A stretch of DNA of 64,000 nucleotides, from positions 514,047 to 578,046 of the forward strand of contig NZ_WEIC01000001.1 of the NCBI RefSeq assembly GCF_009184395.1. Direction: 5' to 3'. The DNA is from Amylibacter sp. SFDW26. GTDB taxonomy: Bacteria; Pseudomonadota; Alphaproteobacteria; Rhodobacterales; Rhodobacteraceae. The translations under genes and the position numbers were made by a program. Below are positions 9,629 to 17,117 of the stretch, one piece after another (position 1 is the first letter of the stretch; each line of letters begins with the position of its first letter). The notes beneath the pieces are model-generated. The model was not told the DNA's origin and searched no databases. It saw only the letters and a list, made by a program, of their open reading frames with translations.

Positions 9629-10618
9629 ATGACACAGATTACAGTAAGCTTGGACGACATTTTTGATCGATCTAAAGCTGCATTGATGAAACACGGTGCA
9701 AATGAGTTTGTTGCAATTGAGGTTGCCAAAGCTGTACGCAAAGCGGAATCTGTAGGAAACTTGATCTGTGGCCTGTATTATCTGGAAAGCTATTGCACAC
9801 AACTGACGTCTGGTCGTGTGAGCGGTGACATTGAACCGGTTGTTTCTAAACCAAAACTGGCAAGTGTTCAGGTGGATGCAAAACTTGGGTTTGCACAGCC
9901 AGCTTTTGCCCGTGGTTTGCCAGAAGCCATCATGGTTGCCCAAGAAGCGGGGACATGTGCATTGGCTATATGTCATTCGCATACATGTACATCGCTTGGC
10001 TATTTCACGGAACAAATCGCCAACGCAGGCATGATTGGGATTGGATTTACTAATGCGTCCCCAGTAGTATCGCCACCAAATGGCTATAAAGCCGTGATTG
10101 GTACCAATCCAATAGCCATGTCTATCCCAGCCAAAGAGGGGGGTGTTGCGTTCCAATTCGACCAAAGTACATCCGCGGTTGCGCTGGGGAAAATCACTAT
10201 GGCAGCAAGCGCTGGAGAGAGCATTCCTTTGGGTTGGGCTGTAGATGCTGAAGGCAAGCCAACGACGGATCCAAAAGAAGCTTTGAAGGGGTCATTGGTC
10301 TCTACTGGCGGTTATAAAGGTTGGGGTTTTGGTCTCATGACCGAGATTTTAGCGGCTGCAGTTACTGGTTCAGTGAATTCTTTGGATGTAGCAGGGTTGA
10401 AGTTGCCAGATGGTAAACCACATGATTTGGGCCAATTCTATTTCATTGTTGATCCAACAACATTCTCTGGCGATGCGTTCTGGGAACGTCTGGCGCGCGT
10501 ATCAGATGCGGTGACAGAACAAGAAGGTGCGCGTTTACCTGGGACTGGCAAGGCTGATGTATCTGAAGTGACGATTGCAAAAGCCGTTTGGGATCAAACA
10601 CTAGAGTTGGCGGGTTAA
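9629..10618 (+). CDS. Ldh2-family (malate/lactate dehydrogenase type) oxidoreductase
   Basis: An NAD(P)-dependent dehydrogenase of the LDH2/MDHG family (YlbC, ComC, delta1-piperideine-2-carboxylate reductase relatives), 329 residues. Visible features are the CAICHSHTCTSLGYF catalytic-histidine region near residue 115, GTNPIAMSIPA for cofactor binding, and the C-terminal GYKGWGFGLMTEIL segment. The substrate cannot be assigned from sequence: 2-oxo acids, ureidoglycolate or cyclic imino acids are all possible in this family. GGGGAG lies before the ATG, 16 bp after the ABC-F stop, so the two may be cotranscribed. Its stop overlaps that of the convergent gene in TTAA. Confidence 0.85.
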   Translation: MTQITVSLDDIFDRSKAALMKHGANEFVAIEVAKAVRKAESVGNLICGLYYLESYCTQLTSGRVSGDIEPVVSKPKLASVQVDAKLGFAQPAFARGLPEAIMVAQEAGTCALAICHSHTCTSLGYFTEQIANAGMIGIGFTNASPVVSPPNGYKAVIGTNPIAMSIPAKEGGVAFQFDQSTSAVALGKITMAASAGESIPLGWAVDAEGKPTTDPKEALKGSLVSTGGYKGWGFGLMTEILAAAVTGSVNSLDVAGLKLPDGKPHDLGQFYFIVDPTTFSGDAFWERLARVSDAVTEQEGARLPGTGKADVSEVTIAKAVWDQTLELAG

Positions 10619-11283
10619 TCCTGTACTAGTTTTTTAGCGGCTTCAACTTTGCGTTTGGCAATACGGCAGGCTTCGACAACAGGGCGTAATGCTTTTGTAG
10701 ACCCTTTAAGCGGAAGCCGTTCTGTAATGCCTGTGGCGATCAGCGAAACATCAGCATAATTGCCTGCAATGAAGTTGCGGAACAATGGGCCAAGGGGTTC
10801 TTTATCACGATAACTCCAATCTTTGGCTTCATAATCGTAATTCACTACAGATGTGACGCCAATCTTTGGAAAGTTAAAGAAAAGCATCTCCATATCTGCT
10901 AAACTGCTCTCTATAGGTTCGATTTCTGTATTTTTTGGTAATGTTAGATCTTCGATATTTATCGTCACACCGTTCGCTAAAGTAATAACTTCTGATGTTT
11001 CTTGTACTTCTGGTTCAGACTTGATTGGAGCATTTATTGGATGGCGTGGACGGTACCTGAATTCCAATTCCGCAGTCTCGGTAAAACACATAATTTGAAC
11101 GGCAAGCCATATGCCGTCGTCATCGGCACATTGCAAAAGCCCAGAGGCTGGTGTGCCTAATGCTTCGTTTTGGGGGATATGTTCCCATGGCTCACAGGAA
11201 TTGCGTAGATTTATGGTTTCAGAAAACCCTGTAGTGGCTGTAAAAGTTAAAATTGCCAAACTGGCAGCTGCACGCAAAATCAT
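10615..11283 (-). CDS. Exported protein of unknown function
   Basis: A 222-residue protein from the ATG at 11283, which begins a clear signal peptide (MILRAAASLAILTFTATTGFSE). An upstream ATG at 11313 in the same frame would bury the signal. The mature part has Cys residues (SCEPWEH, LQCADDD, IMCFTE, EACRIA) that could form disulfides in the periplasm. I recognise no domain. Its stop shares the palindrome TTAA with the convergent dehydrogenase gene. Confidence 0.7.
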   Translation of the reverse strand: MILRAAASLAILTFTATTGFSETINLRNSCEPWEHIPQNEALGTPASGLLQCADDDGIWLAVQIMCFTETAELEFRYRPRHPINAPIKSEPEVQETSEVITLANGVTINIEDLTLPKNTEIEPIESSLADMEMLFFNFPKIGVTSVVNYDYEAKDWSYRDKEPLGPLFRNFIAGNYADVSLIATGITERLPLKGSTKALRPVVEACRIAKRKVEAAKKLVQD

Positions 11284-11516
11284 AGTGTGGAACTCGTTTA
11301 TTTTGTTTGGCATACGTTACTTTAAATCGGGAAAATGGACAGTAACATTTTTCACCGAACATGAAAATTAAGCGAATTTTTATGAACTGTGGCATGTATA
11401 CATTATTCGGCTCTTTTTTGATAAAGAATGAAGGTTTTATAACGATCTTAATACAGAAATATTTGAGTTATTTTGTAGAACCTTGAAAACACACACAACT
11501 TATTGTGTATTTTCTT
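11284..11516. other. Gene-free AT-rich interval upstream of the exported protein
   Basis: No credible coding frame is present. It must contain the promoter of the leftward exported-protein gene, although I cannot single out convincing boxes. A small dyad ACACA-ACTTAT-TGTGT lies near 11490-11510, just before the rightward promoter at 11517. Confidence 0.5.
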
Positions 11517-11545
11517 TTGACACACACACTATTTAGACGGATAAT
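11517..11545 (+). promoter_or_regulatory. Strong sigma-70 type promoter
   Basis: TTGACA (11517-11522), a 17-bp spacer, then GATAAT (11540-11545): a full consensus -35 and a five-of-six -10 at optimal spacing. It points right, toward an interval with no gene on that strand before a terminator at 11837. The expected start is about 11552. Confidence 0.7.
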
Positions 11546-11557
11546 TCCCTTAGGGAA
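11545..11557. promoter_or_regulatory. Palindrome at the predicted transcription start
   Basis: TTCCCT-T-AGGGAA is a perfect 6+1+6 inverted repeat. It overlaps the end of the -10 box and the predicted start site, which is a classic operator position. The binding protein is unknown. Confidence 0.45.
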
Positions 11558-11837
11558 TGTATATGTTTTTTAAGGGGAAAGACAAAATCAGGCCTGCACG
11601 AATACTGTGCTTTTCATTGTGACTAATTTATACAATTGAACGTTTTTGAACCTTTACCCCTTATCGTTAAGTTTGGTCATGAGTATCGATTTATGCCCCT
11701 TTGGGTATAGCTAAAGTCGGCGAAGCTCTTTGTGTTTTCGAGCAGTAACTTGCCATATCGATAATTATGATCTGCTACTGGATTGCAGAGCCAGTAGCGT
11801 AGAGGGCCCTTTCCATTCTCCCGGAGGGCTCTCTTTT
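11552..11837 (+). ncRNA. Candidate non-coding RNA (about 285 nt, or a shorter 3' form)
   Basis: The span runs from the promoter at 11517-11545 to an intrinsic terminator at 11802-11837. Only a tiny 21-codon frame without a ribosome site (11557-11622) is present. Near the 3' end a perfect 8-bp hairpin GCTACTGG / CCAGTAGC (11774-11798) is followed directly by the terminator stem, whose loop contains the C-rich TTCCATTCTCCC. C-rich, anti-Shine-Dalgarno-like loops are typical of alphaproteobacterial trans-acting sRNAs (family knowledge). I cannot match it to a named Rfam family. The start is predicted; a processed or internally initiated RNA of about 100 nt is equally possible. Confidence 0.55.
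11802..11837 (+). terminator. Intrinsic terminator of the candidate RNA
   Basis: GAGGGCCCT / AGGGCTCTC form a 9-bp stem with one G-U pair and a 14-nt loop, followed by TTTTCATTTT on the plus strand. On the minus strand no T tract follows, so it serves rightward transcription and not the DUF1194 gene. Confidence 0.75.
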
Positions 11838-12556
11838 CATTTTACAGTCATGGCAAGCGTCTCTTTTGGGGTTTTGCCTGAGATTTCTAAGATCAATTTA
11901 CGCTCCACCGCTGCTGCAAATAAATCCATGCTTTCTACGGTGACGACAAAAGCGCCTGAACCGCCAATTATGGTGTCTGTATAGCGTTCTACCAGATCGG
12001 GTTCTGTTGGTTTACTTTTGCAATTACGACACAGGATTGGCAGTCCATTTATGGTGATGTTCGACGCCAATACTTGTGCGCGTGCATCAGCAATGGAAGG
12101 ACCATTAAAGCTTATGGCACTGTCACCAGAGATATCAATGACACGACGAATGGCAGAGATATTATTCTTTTCTATCAATTCTTTACCCTTTAACAGGGCA
12201 GCCCCAATTGCATTGCGGCCATAAGCGAAGCGGCGAACGGAATGGAGTTGTTGTGTAAAGGCTTTTGCATCTGCTTTGTTGGATATGATGGTCCATGGCA
12301 CAACCACCTCTTGTCTGCGGTAATCGCCCCATTCAACGTATGTCACAGCGATTTTTCCTGTGAAGGTGTATCTGATCGCATCTAAGACACCGTCAGATAC
12401 TAAGGCATCGGCATAACCCTTTCTTTGGAAAGAGATTTCTTCGTCGGTAATGGAACCTGTTGTATCAGCTAATAAGACCAATTCCAGATCTACATCTTGG
12501 GCGTAAAGAGGTGTGGAAAATAGGATGAAGAGTAAGAGAGAGTGTATAAATTTCAT
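11837..12556 (-). CDS. DUF1194 (VWFA-like) secreted protein
   Basis: A 239-residue protein with an N-terminal signal peptide (MKFIHSLLLFILFSTPLYAQ) from the ATG at 12556; the longer frame to 12634 adds residues without signal character. The mature protein resembles the DUF1194 family, which has a von Willebrand factor A fold: LVLLADTTGSITDEE carries a DxTGS variant of the metal-ion-dependent adhesion motif, and VIDISGDSA the second conserved strand. It is presumably periplasmic or secreted. It lies upstream-adjacent to the candidate sRNA terminator and downstream of the M15-like gene on the same strand. Confidence 0.8.
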   Translation of the reverse strand: MKFIHSLLLFILFSTPLYAQDVDLELVLLADTTGSITDEEISFQRKGYADALVSDGVLDAIRYTFTGKIAVTYVEWGDYRRQEVVVPWTIISNKADAKAFTQQLHSVRRFAYGRNAIGAALLKGKELIEKNNISAIRRVIDISGDSAISFNGPSIADARAQVLASNITINGLPILCRNCKSKPTEPDLVERYTDTIIGGSGAFVVTVESMDLFAAAVERKLILEISGKTPKETLAMTVK

Positions 12557-12642
12557 ACGTCGGAGGTACACTTGTTGTGTTACGAATTTATGACAATTTC
12601 TGTGTATGGAACCTGTATGGCATGCGTATGGCAACCTGTCGG

Positions 12643-13281
12643 TTATAGTTTTCTTAACATTTCAGCATATTTTGCTGAATGATCGCCCTTATGATTGTCC
12701 ATTTTGGGATTGGTTAAATATCCGCGTGGTGGCACATAACTTTGAATCTTTCGCTCAGGTGCTTCGGACCAGCGAATATTGAATGCAGCATTCTTTGGGA
12801 AGAAGAACAAACGGCAATAGGGTAGGTGGTCATGTATCCACCATGCCAACTGTGTCCATGACATGCCGTCATTGTAGAGTTTGGCAAAGGATGGCACGAC
12901 AATACTTGCCGTTGCCCCCATATGCCCGTTTTTATCCAGATGGTCCCAGATATGACAGCCAGCTGTGGTGTCATTTGTGGAACAGGAATATCCCGATTTG
13001 CCTGCTTGCTGTTGTTCGTTGCCAAAGGTATTCACAGAAGGGGAGCGGTAGCCTGAACGCACTGCAATCCGTCCAAAGCGATCTTGTAGGGGTTCGAGGA
13101 GTTGTTCGCAAAGTTGCGTACCAGCTTGAATGGCAAGGTCTGGGTTTTCTGGGATGTTTTGCACCCCATGAAAATTGGCGATCTCAGAATGCAGGAAATC
13201 GCGCATGTAAAAGGTCTTTGACAGTTGAATACGCCCAAAATCATCCAATGATGCAACTGAATTGGGCGGTCGTTTGGGCAT
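12643..13281 (-). CDS. M15-like peptidase-fold protein of unknown substrate
   Basis: A 212-residue protein from the ATG at 13281, 2 bp after the stop of the upstream lipoprotein gene; the frame extends to a TTG at 13320 but would then overlap that gene. The region RIAVRSGYRSPSVN followed by HIWDHLDKNGHMGATASI resembles the active-site neighbourhood of M15/D-Ala-D-Ala carboxypeptidase-like domains, where an SGYRS segment precedes a metal-binding H...D pair. No signal peptide is seen. The assignment is by motif resemblance; cell-wall or phage-lysin-like functions are possible. It is probably translated together with the lipoprotein. Confidence 0.55.
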   Translation of the reverse strand: MPKRPPNSVASLDDFGRIQLSKTFYMRDFLHSEIANFHGVQNIPENPDLAIQAGTQLCEQLLEPLQDRFGRIAVRSGYRSPSVNTFGNEQQQAGKSGYSCSTNDTTAGCHIWDHLDKNGHMGATASIVVPSFAKLYNDGMSWTQLAWWIHDHLPYCRLFFFPKNAAFNIRWSEAPERKIQSYVPPRGYLTNPKMDNHKGDHSAKYAEMLRKL

Positions 13282-13283
13282 GT

Positions 13284-13658
13284 TTATCTGCTGTGTACTG
13301 TTGGTGAGAAACGTCGACAACTGTTGCCATCATATTGACTGGATGCAATGCGCCCTTGATCCAAAGTGGCTGTATAAGTGCAGTTGAAATGCGTGGTTTC
13401 TGTTACATCACCAATAAGGCGGCTTTTGCCGCGTTGAAAATTCTCAAAGCGGGTTTCCGTAATCTCAACGGTTTTATCGAAATGCCAAATGGCGCTATTT
13501 GCGCTTTGTTGGGTTGGGGGGCCAATAAGGCTTGAAACTTGCGCTAATGTTTTGCCGTTGAATTGCTGTGCACGCGTGACTTTCTGTTCTGCACTTTCGA
13601 ACAGGCAAGCGGAGAGAAATAATGGGGTGGACAGGAATAATACTTTTAAAGCGGGCAT
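13284..13658 (-). CDS. Small outer-membrane lipoprotein
   Basis: A 124-residue protein with a lipoprotein signal: the hydrophobic stretch VLFLSTPLFLSAC ends in the lipobox LSAC. The ATG at 13658 has AGGTGA about 11 nt upstream; an in-frame GTG at 13667 overlaps that ribosome site and is less likely. The mature part, including GKTLAQVSSLIGPP, resembles small SmpA/OmlA-like lipoproteins only in general pattern, so I leave its function open. It is followed after 2 bp by the M15-like gene. Confidence 0.7.
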   Translation of the reverse strand: MPALKVLFLSTPLFLSACLFESAEQKVTRAQQFNGKTLAQVSSLIGPPTQQSANSAIWHFDKTVEITETRFENFQRGKSRLIGDVTETTHFNCTYTATLDQGRIASSQYDGNSCRRFSPTVHSR

Positions 13659-13739
13659 TTCGATCACCTGATTGATATTATGGTTATAGCTTAAGAGCTT
13701 TTATGTCAGATGCAAATCACAGGTTGGTTTTGCAAAAAC

Positions 13740-15725
13740 TCAAACATCCAATTCCTCAACAAACTGTGCGTTCTGTTGAATATATTCAAACCGTAGCTCG
13801 GGTTTTTTACCCATCAAACGATCAACTAAATCTGCTGTTTCCCCTGGTTCATCTTCATCAATGTTGATGCGGATCAATTGGCGTGTGGCAGGGTTCATTG
13901 TGGTTTCTTTTAGGTCTTTGGCGTCCATTTCACCCAAACCTTTAAAGCGAGATACCTCGATTTTAGCACGACCGCCCAAGCCTTTTTCCATCAACGCATC
14001 CTTTTCTACATCGTCCATGCAGTACTCGCGGCGTGCCCCTTGGGTCAGGCGGTAAAGGGGTGGGCAGGCCATGTAGAGGTGGCCGTTGTCGATAAGGGGG
14101 CGCATTTGGGTAAAGAAGAATGTCATCAGCAAGGATGCGATGTGGGCACCGTCGACATCTGCATCCGTCATGATAATGATTTTGTCATACCGTAGGTCTT
14201 CGACGTTGAATTTTGTGCCCATTTGCACGCCAAGTGCTTGGCATAGGTCGTTGATTTCGTTGTTGGTTCCAATTTTGCTGGATGCAGCACCTAAAACGTT
14301 CAGGATTTTACCGCGTAGGGGTAAAAGGGCTTGGGTTTTGCGGTCACGTGCCATTTTGGCAGACCCACCCGCACTGTCGCCCTCGACGATGAACAGTTCT
14401 GTGCCTTCGCGCACATTGGTGGAACAATCCGTTAGTTTTCCTGGTAGGCGGAGTTTTTTGGTTGCTGATTTGCGTGCAGTTTCTTTTTCCTGACGGCGGC
14501 GCAGACGTTCTTCGGCCTTTAAGACCATGAAATCTAGGATCGCACCTGCGGATTTATTGTTTGCTGCTAGCCAGTTGTCGAAGTGATCGCGTACGGATGT
14601 TTCGACCATTTTTTGGGCGGCGACTGTCGCTAAGCGGTCTTTGGTTTGACCTACAAATTCTGGTTCACGGATAAAGCAAGAGACGAGGGCGCAACCACCT
14701 CCCAACACGTCTTCGCGTGTGATTGTTGCGGCTTTTTTATTACCGACCAATTCGCCGTAAGCTTTGATGCCTTTCAGGACAGCTGCCCAGAAACCGCTTT
14801 CGTGTGTGCCACCCTCGGGTGTTGGCACGGTGTTACAGTAGGACTGCATGAATGCATCGCGGGACGGGGTCCAGTTGATCGCCCATTCTACGGAACCGGG
14901 TGTGTCGTTGCCGAATTTTTCGGTGAAGTTCACTTTGCCCGCAAAGGGTGCTTCGGCATATGTGGATGAGTTTTCTAGACGTTCATTCAGATAGTCGGCA
15001 AGGCCGCCTGGGAAGTGGAATGTGGCTTCTAATGGTGTGTCGTCATCTGCTTTGATACAAGATGGGTCACACTTCCAGCGGATTTCCACACCAGAGAAAA
15101 GGTAGGCTTTTGATCGTACCATTGTCATAACGCGTTTTGGTTTGAAACGTGCTTTTGGTCCGAAAATTTCTGCGTCTGGATGGAATGTTACGGATGTGCC
15201 GCGGCGGTTTGGGGCGGCACCGATTTTTTCAACAGGGCCTTTAGGGATGCCGCGTGAAAATTCTTGGCAATATAGTTCTTTGTTACGTGCCACTTCAACA
15301 CGCATGTGATCGGAGAGGGCGTTTACTACGGATGCACCAACACCGTGCAAGCCGCCAGAAGTTTGGTAAGCTTTGCCGTTAAATTTACCGCCAGCGTGGA
15401 GGGTACATAGAATGACCTCTAGTGCTGATTTTTCTGGAAATTTCGGGTGTGGATCGATTGGGATACCACGGCCGTTGTCGCGGATGGTGACAGAATAATC
15501 TGCAAGCAATTCAACATCAATGCGCGTGGCATGGCCTGCCACGGCTTCGTCCATAGAGTTGTCCAACACTTCGGCGATTAGGTGATGCAATGCGCGGTCA
15601 TCTGTGCCGCCGATATACATGCCGGGGCGTAGGCGAACGGGTTCAAGGCCTTCTAGGACTTCAATACTAGAGGCGTCGTAATCTGTTTGTGCTGGGTCTT
15701 CTTTGAATAGGTCTGTTGCGGCCAT
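13740..15725 (-). CDS. parE: DNA topoisomerase IV subunit B
   Basis: The ATPase subunit of topoisomerase IV, which decatenates daughter chromosomes with ParC. The 661 residues include the GHKL ATPase (EVLDNSMDEAVAG near residue 50, DNGRGIPID, GGLHGVGASVVNALS), the transducer domain, and the TOPRIM domain with EGDSAGGSAK and the DADVDGAHI metal site. It lacks the long C-terminal insertion of proteobacterial GyrB, which separates ParE from GyrB. It appears to be a single-gene unit between the lipoprotein cluster and the hydrolase/OsmC gene. Confidence 0.95.
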   Translation of the reverse strand: MAATDLFKEDPAQTDYDASSIEVLEGLEPVRLRPGMYIGGTDDRALHHLIAEVLDNSMDEAVAGHATRIDVELLADYSVTIRDNGRGIPIDPHPKFPEKSALEVILCTLHAGGKFNGKAYQTSGGLHGVGASVVNALSDHMRVEVARNKELYCQEFSRGIPKGPVEKIGAAPNRRGTSVTFHPDAEIFGPKARFKPKRVMTMVRSKAYLFSGVEIRWKCDPSCIKADDDTPLEATFHFPGGLADYLNERLENSSTYAEAPFAGKVNFTEKFGNDTPGSVEWAINWTPSRDAFMQSYCNTVPTPEGGTHESGFWAAVLKGIKAYGELVGNKKAATITREDVLGGGCALVSCFIREPEFVGQTKDRLATVAAQKMVETSVRDHFDNWLAANNKSAGAILDFMVLKAEERLRRRQEKETARKSATKKLRLPGKLTDCSTNVREGTELFIVEGDSAGGSAKMARDRKTQALLPLRGKILNVLGAASSKIGTNNEINDLCQALGVQMGTKFNVEDLRYDKIIIMTDADVDGAHIASLLMTFFFTQMRPLIDNGHLYMACPPLYRLTQGARREYCMDDVEKDALMEKGLGGRAKIEVSRFKGLGEMDAKDLKETTMNPATRQLIRINIDEDEPGETADLVDRLMGKKPELRFEYIQQNAQFVEELDV

Positions 15726-15798
15726 TATTGATTCTTATTTGCTCGTTTTTACAAAGCATAATCTAAAACGGCGGCGATGTGTATAGGACCTTAGCGTA

Positions 15799-17019
15799 TT
15801 AATCCGCTAAGGTTGTGGTTACGTTGATCTCGCCCTCTAATGTGCGGTGTACTGGACATTTATCGGCGATTTCCAAAAGCTTTTGTTTTTGTTCTTCGGT
15901 CAGGTTGCCCTTTAGGCGGACTTCGCGTGTGAATTGGTCAATGCGGCCTTCGGTTGTCATGCATGTATCGCAATCTTGGGCGTGGACTTTGTGATGAACA
16001 ATACTGACCTGCACATGTTCAAGCGGGATTTTTTTGCGTCTTGCATACATGCGAACGGTCATGGATGTACATGCACCCAATCCTGCGGATAGGAATTGAT
16101 AGGGCGACATGCCTTTGTTCGTGCCACCATAAGTAATGGGTTCATCTGCAAGTGCATGGTGAAGCGGACCTGCGCAGATGTCTTGTAAGAAACCATCTGG
16201 GTCTGCTTCGGTGGATCGTACCACACCTTCTGGTGCGCCGATTGGGGCAGCAGGTTGTTTCAGGCCAAGATAGCGTGCTGACCATGCGGCAATAACTTCG
16301 GCAGCGTATTCTGCGTCTTCTTTGCGTGTGACCAAGTGATCGGCATCATCTAATGTGATGAAGCTTTTGGGATGCTTTGCATTCGTGAAAATCTGCGCGG
16401 CGTTTTCGATACCTACGGTTTGATCTGTTGGGGAATGCAGAACCAATAGGGCGCGTTTTAGATTGGCGATGGCTGGTGTCAGCTCTGCCTCGGATACGTC
16501 ATTGACGAAATCTTGGGTGATCTTGAATGGGCGGCCTGCCAATTTGACGGTTGCTTTGCCTTTTTGTCTTATCTCATCCAATGAGCTGCCAAAGTTATGG
16601 ACAACATGACCTGGGTCAGCAGGGGCACCGATGGTTACGACGGCTTTGATGGATGGGATTTCACCCGCAGCTTTTAGGACAGCAGCGCCGCCTAAAGAGT
16701 GACCTATTAGTAATGTCGGTGCGCTGTTGTTTTCCGATAAGTATTTTGCAGCGTGTACCAAGTCACCTACGTTACTTGTAAAATCTGTATTTGCGAATTC
16801 GCCACCTGAATGGCCAAGGCCAGTAAAATCAAACCTTAGAACGGCAATACCCATCGTTGCCAAACGTTGCGCGATACGGCGTGCGGCGGGGATATCTTTG
16901 GTGCAAGTAAAACAATGTGCAAAAATAGCTGTAGCGCGAACATCGCCTGATGGCATGTCCAAGCGTGCTGCAAGTTCTTCACCCGAATGACCAGTGAACG
17001 TGATTTTACCCTGTGACAT
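15799..17019 (-). CDS. Fused alpha/beta hydrolase - OsmC family protein
   Basis: A two-domain protein of 406 residues. Residues about 1-255 form an alpha/beta hydrolase with the nucleophile elbow GHSLGG and a late DDADHL catalytic His segment. Residues about 275-400 form an OsmC-like domain with the reactive Cys in LGACTSMT and a second Cys in DKCPVHRTLEG. OsmC domains reduce organic hydroperoxides; the fused hydrolase suggests action on a peroxidised ester or another lipid, but the substrate is unknown. This fusion is widespread in proteobacteria. It sits downstream of dddP, about 100 bp away, on the same strand. Confidence 0.9.
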   Translation of the reverse strand: MSQGKITFTGHSGEELAARLDMPSGDVRATAIFAHCFTCTKDIPAARRIAQRLATMGIAVLRFDFTGLGHSGGEFANTDFTSNVGDLVHAAKYLSENNSAPTLLIGHSLGGAAVLKAAGEIPSIKAVVTIGAPADPGHVVHNFGSSLDEIRQKGKATVKLAGRPFKITQDFVNDVSEAELTPAIANLKRALLVLHSPTDQTVGIENAAQIFTNAKHPKSFITLDDADHLVTRKEDAEYAAEVIAAWSARYLGLKQPAAPIGAPEGVVRSTEADPDGFLQDICAGPLHHALADEPITYGGTNKGMSPYQFLSAGLGACTSMTVRMYARRKKIPLEHVQVSIVHHKVHAQDCDTCMTTEGRIDQFTREVRLKGNLTEEQKQKLLEIADKCPVHRTLEGEINVTTTLAD

Positions 17020-17117
17020 AAAGGGGAACTCCTGTGGCTTGTCTTTAAATTAAGCAAGAGAAGGGCGTTAGCAAGAGAATGAAAGGAAAAGTCACGTGCT
17101 TGTGAGGGTTATGCGCC

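Noticed and set aside
11557-11622. 21-codon frame at the start of the candidate RNA
   Set aside because: It has no Shine-Dalgarno site and would begin a few bases after the predicted transcription start; translation is unlikely but not excluded.
11802-11837. Terminator hairpin as the 3' end of the DUF1194 gene
   Set aside because: On the minus strand it is not followed by T residues; the T tract is only on the plus strand.
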